Notes: generated by a model from the letters alone, not told the origin. Shown: positions 1 through 6,458, counted from the first letter of the stretch. The stretch is DNA of 8,896 nt from Candidatus Gastranaerophilales bacterium (GCA_944325615.1 CALVAU010000057.1:1-8896); one strand, 5' to 3'. Program-made: numbers and translations.

Positions 1-525
1 GTATCGAAATTAATAGTATTGCACGAATCACCTGATGAAAATTCTAAAATTGTTCAGACAATAAGTTGGACTAAAGATTCGATTATGCCTGAAAATACTT
101 CCTATGACGATGTATTTTCAATTTTCATCGGCTCTAAAGAGCTTGCTCTTATGGCAGTAGAAGATGAAACTGAAGATTGGGTAAAATTAATATATGATAA
201 TAAAAACAACAAAAGCGGCTGGATGAAAAAAGATGACCCATATAAATTTATGACTTGGATAAATTTTTATAATACATACGGCAGAAAATACGGACTTAAA
301 CTTCTTAAAGACGCTCCAGAAAGCTGCAATTTTTTGAGAGCACAAACCGAAGATAAATCTCAAGTCATTTCTGAGCTTAATCATCCGGAGTATATAAAAC
401 TCAATGTAATAAGAGGCAACTGGGCATTAGTAACGGTTGTTGATCTTGATAGAAGCCCAAAAACAGGATATATTCGCTGGAGAAGTGATGATGGTGTAAA
501 ATATCTTTTCCCGGCTATTCGTTAG
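1..525 (+). CDS. Protein with SH3-like repeats, C-terminal part (5' end outside window)
   Basis: The frame is open from the first base, so the gene begins upstream of the window; the TTG at 19 has no reason to be the start. The visible 174 residues contain two similar beta-rich units, roughly residues 1-80 and 95-172. Each starts with a short stretch resembling the bacterial SH3 (SH3b) pattern (LIVLHESPDENSKIV; LKLLKDAPESCNFL). Each then runs to a W-V-K-L or W-A-L-V strand and a G-W or G-Y-I-R-W strand, the usual end of an SH3b unit. Such units in bacteria often bind cell-wall peptides or act as protein-interaction modules, but no catalytic domain is visible here, so no function is assigned. 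The last codons overlap the stop of the convergent glycosyltransferase gene by 4 bases, and no terminator lies between them. The domain call is a pattern judgement and moderately sure; the coding call is sure. Confidence 0.75.
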   Translation, partial: VSKLIVLHESPDENSKIVQTISWTKDSIMPENTSYDDVFSIFIGSKELALMAVEDETEDWVKLIYDNKNNKSGWMKKDDPYKFMTWINFYNTYGRKYGLKLLKDAPESCNFLRAQTEDKSQVISELNHPEYIKLNVIRGNWALVTVVDLDRSPKTGYIRWRSDDGVKYLFPAIR

Positions 526-1406
526 AAAAATTTCTTGGTCGTAATTGTCAAAATCGGGAATATTCTGAATAAATAATAAACAGAATAATCTTCCCAAATT
601 TTTATTCTCAATATCGGAAGACCTAAAAATTTAATTATCTTTGAACTTTGTGGATAATATTTTGCGATATTAACTCTTATACGATTATCTTTTACATAAG
701 CAATAGATTTTAAAACCTCATTTTTAAAATCCTTAATTTTACATTCATCTTGAACTCCGTTTACTAATGAGCTTTCATTAAAACGATAATGATAATATAC
801 ATTTGGAACTGTCACCATTTTATTAGACTTATGCAAAAATATATGATTAAAAATCATATCTTCATAACTTGAAACAGGCGGAAATTCAAGCTTCAAATCA
901 TTTATCACACTTCTTTTATAAATCTTATTCCAAAGATAAGCTTTTTTAAAAATATCTGAAATATTATATTTATCTGCTGTTTTTGAATAAATATTTTCTT
1001 TTTTAAAATCCAAATATTTTTTGCCAAATCTGTCTTTTTCTGAAAAATTTTCAAAACCGCATATTGCAGAATCACAATCGTTTTTGCTTGCTGCGTTATA
1101 CATACTTTCAAAATAATCAGTATCTACCCAGTCATCAGAATCTACAAAACCGATATACTCACCATTTGCTATTTTCAAAGCATTATTTCTCGCAGCACTT
1201 ACACCTTGATTAAGCTGATCAATAATTACAATTCGAGAATCTTTGTTTTTATATTCTCTCAATATTTCAATAGACTTATCTTCGGAACCGTCATTTATAC
1301 AAATAATTTCAATGTCATCTAAAGTTTGATTGACTATACTTTCAAGACAATCTCTCAAATACTTTTCACTATTATAAACAGGTACAATTACTGATACTTT
1401 TGGCAT
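522..1406 (-). CDS. Family 2 glycosyltransferase (GT-A fold)
   Basis: A 294-residue protein of the GT2 family, which transfers a sugar from a nucleotide-sugar to an acceptor, usually in surface polysaccharide or LPS assembly at the inner face of the membrane. The N-terminal motif VSVIVPVYN (residues 4-12), NDGS (38-41) and the metal-binding DSDD (89-92) are intact. YED at 181-183 is placed like the catalytic base (ED) region. No transmembrane helices of the processive type are evident. The tail (about 258-294) is basic and hydrophobic and carries two related segments, FLGLPILRIKI and YLFRIFPILTIT. They resemble the repeated LFGIPLLKI-type tails seen on many polysaccharide glycosyltransferases, perhaps a membrane-contact region. 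The ATG is preceded by GGAG (about 1416-1419) at 8-base spacing. Substrate and acceptor cannot be told. The gene stands alone, divergent from rplI, so it is not within a visible polysaccharide cluster. Confidence 0.93.
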   Translation of the reverse strand: MPKVSVIVPVYNSEKYLRDCLESIVNQTLDDIEIICINDGSEDKSIEILREYKNKDSRIVIIDQLNQGVSAARNNALKIANGEYIGFVDSDDWVDTDYFESMYNAASKNDCDSAICGFENFSEKDRFGKKYLDFKKENIYSKTADKYNISDIFKKAYLWNKIYKRSVINDLKLEFPPVSSYEDMIFNHIFLHKSNKMVTVPNVYYHYRFNESSLVNGVQDECKIKDFKNEVLKSIAYVKDNRIRVNIAKYYPQSSKIIKFLGLPILRIKIWEDYSVYYLFRIFPILTITTKKFF

Positions 1407-1497
1407 TTAAAAAGCTCCATTTTATAATAAATCTCAGATAAAATATACCACAAAAACCTCAAATTTGAACTTAAACTTAACAATTGATAAAAAAGGC

Positions 1498-1526
1498 TCG
1501 ACAAGCGATTATATTTGTAGTAGCAT
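1498..1526 (+). promoter_or_regulatory. Probable sigma70-type promoter of rplI
   Basis: TCGACA (1498-1503) and TAGCAT (1521-1526) are separated by 17 bases, 45 bases ahead of the rplI start. Each box is an imperfect match to the -35 or -10 consensus. An alternative -35, TTGATA at 1484-1489, pairs with GATTAT at 1507-1512, also at 17 bases. This is the only intergenic space that could drive the rightward rplI-folD run. Confidence 0.45.
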
Positions 1527-1570
1527 AAACTTACGCATTGAAATATAAGTAGTTAAAGGAGAATTTTAAA

Positions 1571-2071
1571 ATGCAAGTTATATTAAAAAAAGACGTTCAA
1601 AACCTAGGTGAAGCAGGTGATATCGTTAACGTAAAAGACGGCTATGCAAGAAACTTTTTACTTCCTCAAGATGCAGCTGAAATTGCAACTGACGGAGCTT
1701 TAAAAAACAGAGAACAAAACCTTGCAAGAATCAAAGCTAAACAAGAAAAACTTCACAAAGAAGCTTTAGAAAAAGCTGAAAAATTAGAAAAATTCGGCAA
1801 ATTAGAATTATCAGCAAAAGCTGGTGAATCTGGCAAATTATTCGGTACAATCACAACTAAAAAATTAACAGAAGAATTATTAGCAAAATCAGGTATCGAA
1901 GTTGACAGAAAAAATGTTACATTGAATGCACCTATCAACAAAATTGGTGAATACACAATGTTGATTAAATTAACTTCAAAAGTTAAATGCGAAGTATCAG
2001 TTGTAGTAACAGCTTCAGAAGTTGTAAAAGAATCAGTAGTTGAAGAAGTTGAAGAAACAACTGAAGAATAG
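1571..2071 (+). CDS. rplI: 50S ribosomal protein bL9
   Basis: Ribosomal protein bL9, a two-domain protein of the large subunit that binds 23S rRNA near the L1 stalk. The N-terminal domain has the family signature around residues 12-33 (LGEAGDIVNVKDGYARNFLLPQ). A long, charged connecting helix follows (about 41-75), then the C-terminal domain (about 76-150, with GKLFGTITTKKL). The protein is 166 residues, longer than the usual length of about 150. The excess is an acidic, valine-rich tail (about 150-166, VVEEVEETTEE) of a kind often variable between lineages. The ATG is set by a strong AAAGGAG at 1555-1561. In many bacteria rplI follows rpsF, ssb and rpsR; here it follows a divergent glycosyltransferase, so it has been separated from those genes. 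Only 38 bases with no terminator separate it from the next gene, so read-through into the C1 genes is likely. Confidence 0.98.
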   Translation: MQVILKKDVQNLGEAGDIVNVKDGYARNFLLPQDAAEIATDGALKNREQNLARIKAKQEKLHKEALEKAEKLEKFGKLELSAKAGESGKLFGTITTKKLTEELLAKSGIEVDRKNVTLNAPINKIGEYTMLIKLTSKVKCEVSVVVTASEVVKESVVEEVEETTEE

Positions 2072-2109
2072 AATTTAGTCTGAAACAGTTTGAGTGAGGG
2101 AAAAACATT

Positions 2110-3189
2110 TTGGATAAAACTCAGGATTTGACACTGGAATGTACAGCAATTGGCTCACTCCCCCACAAAAATGTTGATGATGCAATAAATCTAATCAAAA
2201 AGGACTTTTCAAATATTCCTTTTTGGCCACAAATGGTAAAAATTAATAAAAGTGAGGACATGATTTTTCAATTTTTGGAAAATATGCCCTCATTTTTTTC
2301 TGATGAAAACAAGATTTATCTTGATACTGAATACGAAAGTTTTTTTGAAGATCTGGAAAATTTCTTCAATGACTATGAAGAAATAATTCAAAATATACAA
2401 TGCGATACGATTGAAAAATATAAAATAATAACTTCACTATCCTTTGAAAAATATATTGATCTTATAAAAAACACAAAACCTGAATTTGCAAAAGGTCAAA
2501 TCGTAGGACCGTTTACCTTATCAACATCTCTTTGCACAAAAGACGATATCTGCGCAATTTATGACGACACTTTAAAAGAAATAATTGTTAAAACACTTAC
2601 AATAAAAGCTTTATGGCAAATTAAAAAGATTAAAAATGCAAATTTAAATACAACTCCGATTATATTTATTGATGAGCCTACACTTTCTCAACTTGGAACC
2701 TCAGCTTATGTAAGTGTTTCAGAGTCAGATATCCTATCGATGTTTGAAGAGATTATTGGAGCAATCAAACAAAACGGAGCTATCCCTGCAATACATTGCT
2801 GCGGAAAATGCGACTGGTCAGTACCATTAAAATCTGGAATTGAAATAATTAATTTTGATGCTTTCTCATTCGCAGAAAATATAAGTCTATACAGTGACGA
2901 AATAAAAGAATTTTTGCTAAACAATGGTAAAATCGCTTGGGGAATAGTCCCTACTTTAGATAAATTAGCACTTGAAAAAATAAATATAGAAGATTTAATA
3001 GAAAAATTCCAAAACGCAATAAAATATTTGACTAAAAAGGGAATTAATGAGAAACTAATTATAGAAAATTCACTAATTACTCCATCCTGCGGAGCCGGCA
3101 TTCTGTCGGTGGAATTGGCAGAAAAAGCGATGGATTTAACAAAATTGTTATCAGAAAAGCTTAAGGAGATTTATAAATTTGACAGTTAA
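2110..3189 (+). CDS. UROD/MetE-superfamily methyltransferase (core methionine synthase-like)
   Basis: A 359-residue single-domain protein of the uroporphyrinogen decarboxylase/cobalamin-independent methionine synthase superfamily (TIM-barrel). It has the family landmarks AIGSLPH near the N-terminus (13-19), GQIVGPFTLS (129-138), FIDEP (186-190), HCCGKCDW (229-236), INFDAF (247-252), AWGIVPT (276-282) and TPSCGAG (324-330). In MetE the zinc that activates the thiol substrate is held by His, Cys, Glu and Cys; H229, C231 and C327 fit three of these, and D250 or E256 could be the fourth. The folate-binding N-terminal half of full-length MetE is absent. The length matches core methionine synthases (Mes families) and corrinoid:thiol methyltransferases such as MtaA, which take methyl from a corrinoid. 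Start is TTG behind GAGGG (2096-2100). It overlaps the CooC-like gene by 11 bases. The fold is sure; the methyl donor and the acceptor thiol are unknown. Confidence 0.85.
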   Translation: MDKTQDLTLECTAIGSLPHKNVDDAINLIKKDFSNIPFWPQMVKINKSEDMIFQFLENMPSFFSDENKIYLDTEYESFFEDLENFFNDYEEIIQNIQCDTIEKYKIITSLSFEKYIDLIKNTKPEFAKGQIVGPFTLSTSLCTKDDICAIYDDTLKEIIVKTLTIKALWQIKKIKNANLNTTPIIFIDEPTLSQLGTSAYVSVSESDILSMFEEIIGAIKQNGAIPAIHCCGKCDWSVPLKSGIEIINFDAFSFAENISLYSDEIKEFLLNNGKIAWGIVPTLDKLALEKINIEDLIEKFQNAIKYLTKKGINEKLIIENSLITPSCGAGILSVELAEKAMDLTKLLSEKLKEIYKFDS

Positions 3190-3931
3190 ACTTGCAATCA
3201 CAGGCAAAAGCGGAAGCGGCAAAACTACAATTACAAAAGCATTTCTAAGAATTTTTCAAGAACTATTTCCTGAAAAATCAATTTTGCTGTTTGATAACGA
3301 TCTTGCAAGCGAACTAGGTCATAGTTTTGGTCTTGATATAAGAAATACAATTTATGGAATACGAAGTGGAAAACATGAATATAAAACCGGTATTCCTGAA
3401 GGTATGACAAAACAAGAATTTGTCGAATGGGCAATGGAAGATATTGTTACTCCGATTTGTGATAATGTTGATATAATAGTTTCTTGGTTTGTAGGTTCAA
3501 AGGATTGCAGATGCCCTATTACAGGACAAATTAATGATGCAGTACTAAAATTAATCGACAGGTACGATATCGTAATTTTTGACTGCGAATTTGATTTAAA
3601 ATACCTGAATCAACTTGTAGATACAGATATAGATACAACAATAATTGTCGCAAATCCAACAGATGAAAGTGCTCATCTTGCAAAACGTATTGAAGAATTT
3701 AGTGCAAAATATGCAGCTGGCGGACAAATAGGTGTTGTGATTAACAAAGTTGAAAATAACGAAATCGCATCAATTTACGGACTTTTGAACAAATATCAAC
3801 TCGATGTATTAGGTGTAATTCCATTTGATGAAAAATTGAAAGAAAATTCTATTTCTAGAGAATCTAAAATCATTCAGGAAGCTATAAAGCAATTTTATTT
3901 CAGACTTAACCTTCCGCAAATAAAGAATTGA
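3179..3931 (+). CDS. CooC-like P-loop ATPase (carbon monoxide dehydrogenase maturation family)
   Basis: A 250-residue SIMIBI-class ATPase of the MinD/CooC type. The deviant Walker A is GKSGSGKTT (9-17), keeping the signature lysine K10. A switch-like FDNDLASELGHSFG segment (38-51) corresponds to the DADPN region of CooC. A C-R-C at 110-112 matches in position the CxC motif that binds metal at the dimer interface of CooC1, and a Walker B-like strand is IVIFDCE (131-137). CooC uses ATP to insert or load nickel in carbon monoxide dehydrogenase; the relative AcsF serves acetyl-CoA synthase. Length fits CooC (about 250). TTG start, with AAGGAG at 3163-3168, is placed inside the end of the methyltransferase gene, so translation is probably coupled. 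It lies 6 bases before folD. No CODH gene is in view, so the client could instead be a different metalloenzyme or corrinoid protein. Family is fairly sure, client is not. Confidence 0.85.
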   Translation: MTVKLAITGKSGSGKTTITKAFLRIFQELFPEKSILLFDNDLASELGHSFGLDIRNTIYGIRSGKHEYKTGIPEGMTKQEFVEWAMEDIVTPICDNVDIIVSWFVGSKDCRCPITGQINDAVLKLIDRYDIVIFDCEFDLKYLNQLVDTDIDTTIIVANPTDESAHLAKRIEEFSAKYAAGGQIGVVINKVENNEIASIYGLLNKYQLDVLGVIPFDEKLKENSISRESKIIQEAIKQFYFRLNLPQIKN

Positions 3932-3937
3932 GGGCAA

Positions 3938-4774
3938 ATGACAGTAATTTTAGACGGAAAAAGTTTAAGAAATAAAATATTAGAAGAATTAAAAACAAAG
4001 TTGGAAAAATACAATAAAAAGCCGACTCTTGTTGTAATCCTTGTCGGGGACAATCCTGCAAGCAAAATTTATGTAAATAACAAGAAAAAAACTGCTGAAA
4101 ATTTAGGAATAAATTCAATAATAATAGAATATCCTGAAAATGTTGAAGAAAATGTTCTTCTAAAAAAAATAGAAGACTTAAACAACGATGACAATGTAAC
4201 AGCTATTCTTGTCCAATTACCTCTTCCCAAACACATTGATAAAAGTAAAGTGATTAATACAATCTCACCACAAAAAGATGTAGATGGATTTACTCCATAT
4301 AATTTTGGAAGACTTTTTGAAGGTGAAGAACCTTATGTATATCCCTGCACGCCTAAAGGTATTATAAGACTTTTGGACGAATATAATATTAAAATAGCAG
4401 GTCAACATGCAGTAATAGTCGGACGCTCAAACATAGTAGGCAAACCGCTTTCCCAAATGCTATTGAATAGAAATGCAACTGTGACAATATGCCACAGCCA
4501 TACAAAAAATCTCGCTGAAATAACAAAAACAGCAGACATATTAATTTCTGCTGTAGGGGGAAAAATTATTGGAAAAAACATGTTAAAACAAAATAGTGTT
4601 GTTATTGATGTGGGGATTTTTAAAGATGAAAACGGAAAAACCAGAGGAGATATTGATTTCGAAAATGTGGCTCCCGTCGCATCATATATATCTCCGGTTC
4701 CTGGCGGTGTCGGACCTATGACTATCGCCATGTTAATGTCAAACACCGTAGAACTCTTTGAGAAAAATTTGTAA
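3938..4774 (+). CDS. folD: Bifunctional methylenetetrahydrofolate dehydrogenase / methenyltetrahydrofolate cyclohydrolase
   Basis: FolD interconverts 5,10-methylene-, 5,10-methenyl- and 10-formyl-tetrahydrofolate in the cytoplasm with NAD(P). The 278 residues are the usual length. Catalytic residues are all present: Y45 and K49 in YVNNKKK, Q93 in QLPLP, and D116 in KDVDGF. The Rossmann-fold dinucleotide site VGRSNIVGKP (161-170) and the C-terminal signature PVPGGVGPMTIAML (253-266) are intact. The ATG follows the CooC-like stop by 6 bases. Its only ribosome site, GAGGG at 3930-3934, is unusually close (3 bases), suggesting reliance on translational coupling. Its position as last gene of a methyltransferase-CooC-FolD unit recalls acetogen Wood-Ljungdahl clusters, where cooC and folD are neighbours; here it may feed or drain methyl groups. 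No terminator is visible in the 16 bases before the convergent gene. Confidence 0.97.
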   Translation: MTVILDGKSLRNKILEELKTKLEKYNKKPTLVVILVGDNPASKIYVNNKKKTAENLGINSIIIEYPENVEENVLLKKIEDLNNDDNVTAILVQLPLPKHIDKSKVINTISPQKDVDGFTPYNFGRLFEGEEPYVYPCTPKGIIRLLDEYNIKIAGQHAVIVGRSNIVGKPLSQMLLNRNATVTICHSHTKNLAEITKTADILISAVGGKIIGKNMLKQNSVVIDVGIFKDENGKTRGDIDFENVAPVASYISPVPGGVGPMTIAMLMSNTVELFEKNL

Positions 4775-4790
4775 TTTTTATTGACTAATA

Positions 4791-5114
4791 CTATCCACCG
4801 ATTAAGTTCAAACTGCAACTTGACTTGATATTGTTTTGAACCATCGTCTTCATACTTGAAATTTCGTTATCTAAAAGCGAAATTTGAGTATCAAGAGCAT
4901 TTTGTCGTGTAGTTAAATATTCCTCTTGCTTTTGCAGAGTAATATAATATGGGTCATTGTCAATATCACCCTCAGTACCGAGTTCTTCAGCTCTGTAACT
5001 CATCTCTTTTGCAAGCCAGTTAGCTTGGTTCATGATTAAAGTCTGCTCAAACTGTAATTGGCTTTTTTGCAAGGTGAATAAACTCTTTTGTGAATCAATT
5101 GCTAAAAAAGTCAT
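4791..5114 (-). CDS. Small coiled-coil protein of unknown function
   Basis: A 107-residue protein I cannot assign to a named family. Two long, mostly alpha-helical heptad-like segments (about residues 9-47 and 55-97) are separated by an acidic break with a proline (DIDNDP, 50-55). This suggests a helical hairpin or coiled coil. Glutamine, leucine and serine are abundant and the only cysteine is near the end (C100). There is no signal peptide or membrane helix. The start ATG is well supported by AAGGAG (about 5122-5127) and a plausible promoter, so it is very probably a real gene despite its size. Its shape resembles short Gln-rich helical proteins that I recall from Gastranaerophilales-type genomes; this resemblance is from memory only. 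It converges with folD at 16 bases. Single-gene transcript. Confidence 0.8.
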   Translation of the reverse strand: MTFLAIDSQKSLFTLQKSQLQFEQTLIMNQANWLAKEMSYRAEELGTEGDIDNDPYYITLQKQEEYLTTRQNALDTQISLLDNEISSMKTMVQNNIKSSCSLNLIGG

Positions 5115-5146
5115 ATCGTCTCTCCTTATTTTTATCTGCTCTCTTA

Positions 5147-5175
5147 TACATATAAAGTATTTTTAAAATCGTCAA
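5147..5175 (-). promoter_or_regulatory. Probable promoter of the small coiled-coil gene
   Basis: On the minus strand TTGACG (5170-5175) lies 17 bases before TATGTA (5147-5152), 32 bases ahead of the start codon. Within the spacer and -10 lies a 15-base A/T-rich string that recurs ahead of the gene at 6459. Confidence 0.5.
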
Positions 5176-5190
5176 TTTCAACGATAAGAC

Positions 5191-5215
5191 TTTTTGTTAC
5201 ATTGCTTAACAAAAA
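5191..5215 (-). repeat. Second inverted repeat downstream of the dnaJ-like terminator
   Basis: TTTTTGTTA (5191-5199) and TAACAAAAA (5207-5215) are perfect 9-base inverted repeats with a 7-base loop. The TAACAAAAA arm is the same one used by the terminator stem at 5207-5242, and TTTTTGTTA occurs a second time at 5234-5242. The two foldings are therefore mutually exclusive. Confidence 0.5.
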
Positions 5216-5242
5216 ACTATCCTTTCGGATAGCTTTTTGTTA
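5207..5242 (-). terminator. Rho-independent terminator of the dnaJ-like gene
   Basis: It starts at the base next to the stop codon. Read on the minus strand, CTATCC, a GAAA tetraloop and GGATAG form the core, followed by a run of six T. The stem can extend past one mismatch through TAACAAAAA and TTTTTGTTA. The reverse orientation would also give a T-run, so it may protect the small coiled-coil gene's promoter from antisense reading. Confidence 0.88.
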
Positions 5243-6283
5243 TTACGCTGATTGTATTTGTCTATATAACTCAATTTGTTTATCTGATAAATTTTTAGGA
5301 ATTACAATCTTTATTCTGGCATTTAAGTTACCAAATCCCCCGCCTTTTTTAGGAAGCCCTAGTTCCTTTAATCTCAGCATTTGTCCGGAGGAAGTCTTAG
5401 GTGGGATTTTAATATTTATATTACCATGCAAAGTTTTTATTTCTTTTTGCGTTCCTAAAACGGCTTCTGGCGGAGTTATTTCTATATCTTTTGTCAAATC
5501 ATAACCATCAGCTTGATATTCGCTGTCATTTATATTAATTATCAGGTACAAATCTCCTTTGTTTCCGTATTCGTCAGATTTGCCTTCGCCTTTTACTCTG
5601 ATTTTCTGTCCTTGTTTGACTTCTGGAGGCAATTTTACTTTTATGGACTTTTGTTCATTTATAATACCGGTACCACCGCAAGCTGAACAGTAACCACCAC
5701 CTGGAGGGCATTGATTACAACGTTTCATATTGGAAAATTTTACAGTAATAGGCTTTTGAGAAAAGATGTCCTGAAGTGTTATATTCAAATTTTTAGTCAT
5801 ATCAAGATCCTCAGATTTCGTCTGACGTCTTGAAGTTCTTGCTGATTGAGCTTGTTGAGCTCCTCCGAAATCAAAACCGCCAAAATTAGCAGATCTGCGA
5901 CCAGAAGCAGCTCCACCCATCATCATATCGCCGAACAAGGAACTGAAAAAATCCGAAAACCCACCTAAGTCTTCTCCATTAAAGTTAAAACTTTGATAAT
6001 TTCCGCCCTGTCCGCCAAAACCGAACTGTTCAAATCCCGGAGGTGGAGTATAACTTTGACCGCCTTGCCAATTTGCACCTAAGCTATCATATCTTTGACG
6101 TTTAGCTTTATCCGAAAGTACTTCATAGGCTTCATTTATATCTTTAAATTTGCTTTCGGCTTCTTTTGTTTTATTTACATCAGGGTGATATTTACGAGCA
6201 AGTTTTCTATATGCTGACTTTATTTCAGCATCTGTAGCTTCTCTTTTTACACCTAATATTTCATAGTAATCTTTATATTCCAT
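5243..6283 (-). CDS. DnaJ/CbpA-like Hsp40 co-chaperone with a reduced zinc domain
   Basis: A 346-residue J-domain protein that would stimulate DnaK ATPase and deliver unfolded clients in the cytoplasm. The J-domain (about 4-68) has the essential HPD at 33-35. A long Gly/Phe-rich region (about 82-142, with GGF and FGG repeats and an MMMGG stretch) follows. The C-terminal client-binding part (about 158-334) is of the DnaJ CTD type. Only two CxxC motifs are present, C189-C192 and C199-C202, in place of the four CxxCxGxG repeats of classical DnaJ, enough for a single zinc site. This puts it between class A DnaJ and class B CbpA. No dnaK or grpE is adjacent. Start ATG follows GAGGT at 10 bases; a TATTAT at 6309-6314 could be the -10, without a good -35. 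No CIRCE-type operator is visible. Confidence 0.93.
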   Translation of the reverse strand: MEYKDYYEILGVKREATDAEIKSAYRKLARKYHPDVNKTKEAESKFKDINEAYEVLSDKAKRQRYDSLGANWQGGQSYTPPPGFEQFGFGGQGGNYQSFNFNGEDLGGFSDFFSSLFGDMMMGGAASGRRSANFGGFDFGGAQQAQSARTSRRQTKSEDLDMTKNLNITLQDIFSQKPITVKFSNMKRCNQCPPGGGYCSACGGTGIINEQKSIKVKLPPEVKQGQKIRVKGEGKSDEYGNKGDLYLIININDSEYQADGYDLTKDIEITPPEAVLGTQKEIKTLHGNINIKIPPKTSSGQMLRLKELGLPKKGGGFGNLNARIKIVIPKNLSDKQIELYRQIQSA

Positions 6284-6405
6284 AGTTTATGTTACCTCTA
6301 TTCTAATGATAATACAAAACTACTACTTTTTAAAATTAATTAATTATTTTTTAATATTAACAATTGTAAAGCTTAGAAAAACTTAAAAGTCAATTTTTAA
6401 ACAAA

Positions 6406-6420
6406 AAAATACTTTATATA
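6406..6420 (+). promoter_or_regulatory. Putative -10 region of the barrel-like gene
   Basis: AAAATACTTTATATA lies 39 bases before the start. TATATA (6415-6420) can be a -10, but no good -35 exists at 16-18 bases. The string AAAAATACTTTATAT is shared exactly with the region ahead of the coiled-coil gene (minus strand, 5150-5164), at a similar distance from the start. Confidence 0.35.
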
Positions 6421-6458
6421 TGAGTACACACATTGGGGAAATTTAAAGGAGACTTGAC

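Noticed and set aside
2072..2109. Terminator or promoter between rplI and the methyltransferase gene
   Set aside because: No stable hairpin and no convincing -35/-10 pair in 38 bases.
2706..3101. Minus-strand open frame of 131 codons opposite the methyltransferase gene
   Set aside because: Shadow of a conserved coding region, with no ribosome site and low-complexity composition.
4775..4790. Terminator between folD and the convergent coiled-coil gene
   Set aside because: Only 16 bases with no inverted repeat; a T-run alone is not enough.
4402..4818. Minus-strand open frame of 138 codons opposite folD
   Set aside because: It mirrors conserved folD codons and overlaps the coiled-coil gene in another frame; no initiation signals.
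5202..5504. Plus-strand open frame of 100 codons opposite the 3' end of the dnaJ-like gene
   Set aside because: It is antisense to a strongly conserved C-terminal domain, has no ribosome site, and its first part is the terminator hairpin.
6284..6458. Heat-shock operator (CIRCE) ahead of the dnaJ-like gene
   Set aside because: No TTAGCACTC-N9-GAGTGCTAA-type inverted repeat is present; only A/T-rich simple palindromes are seen.
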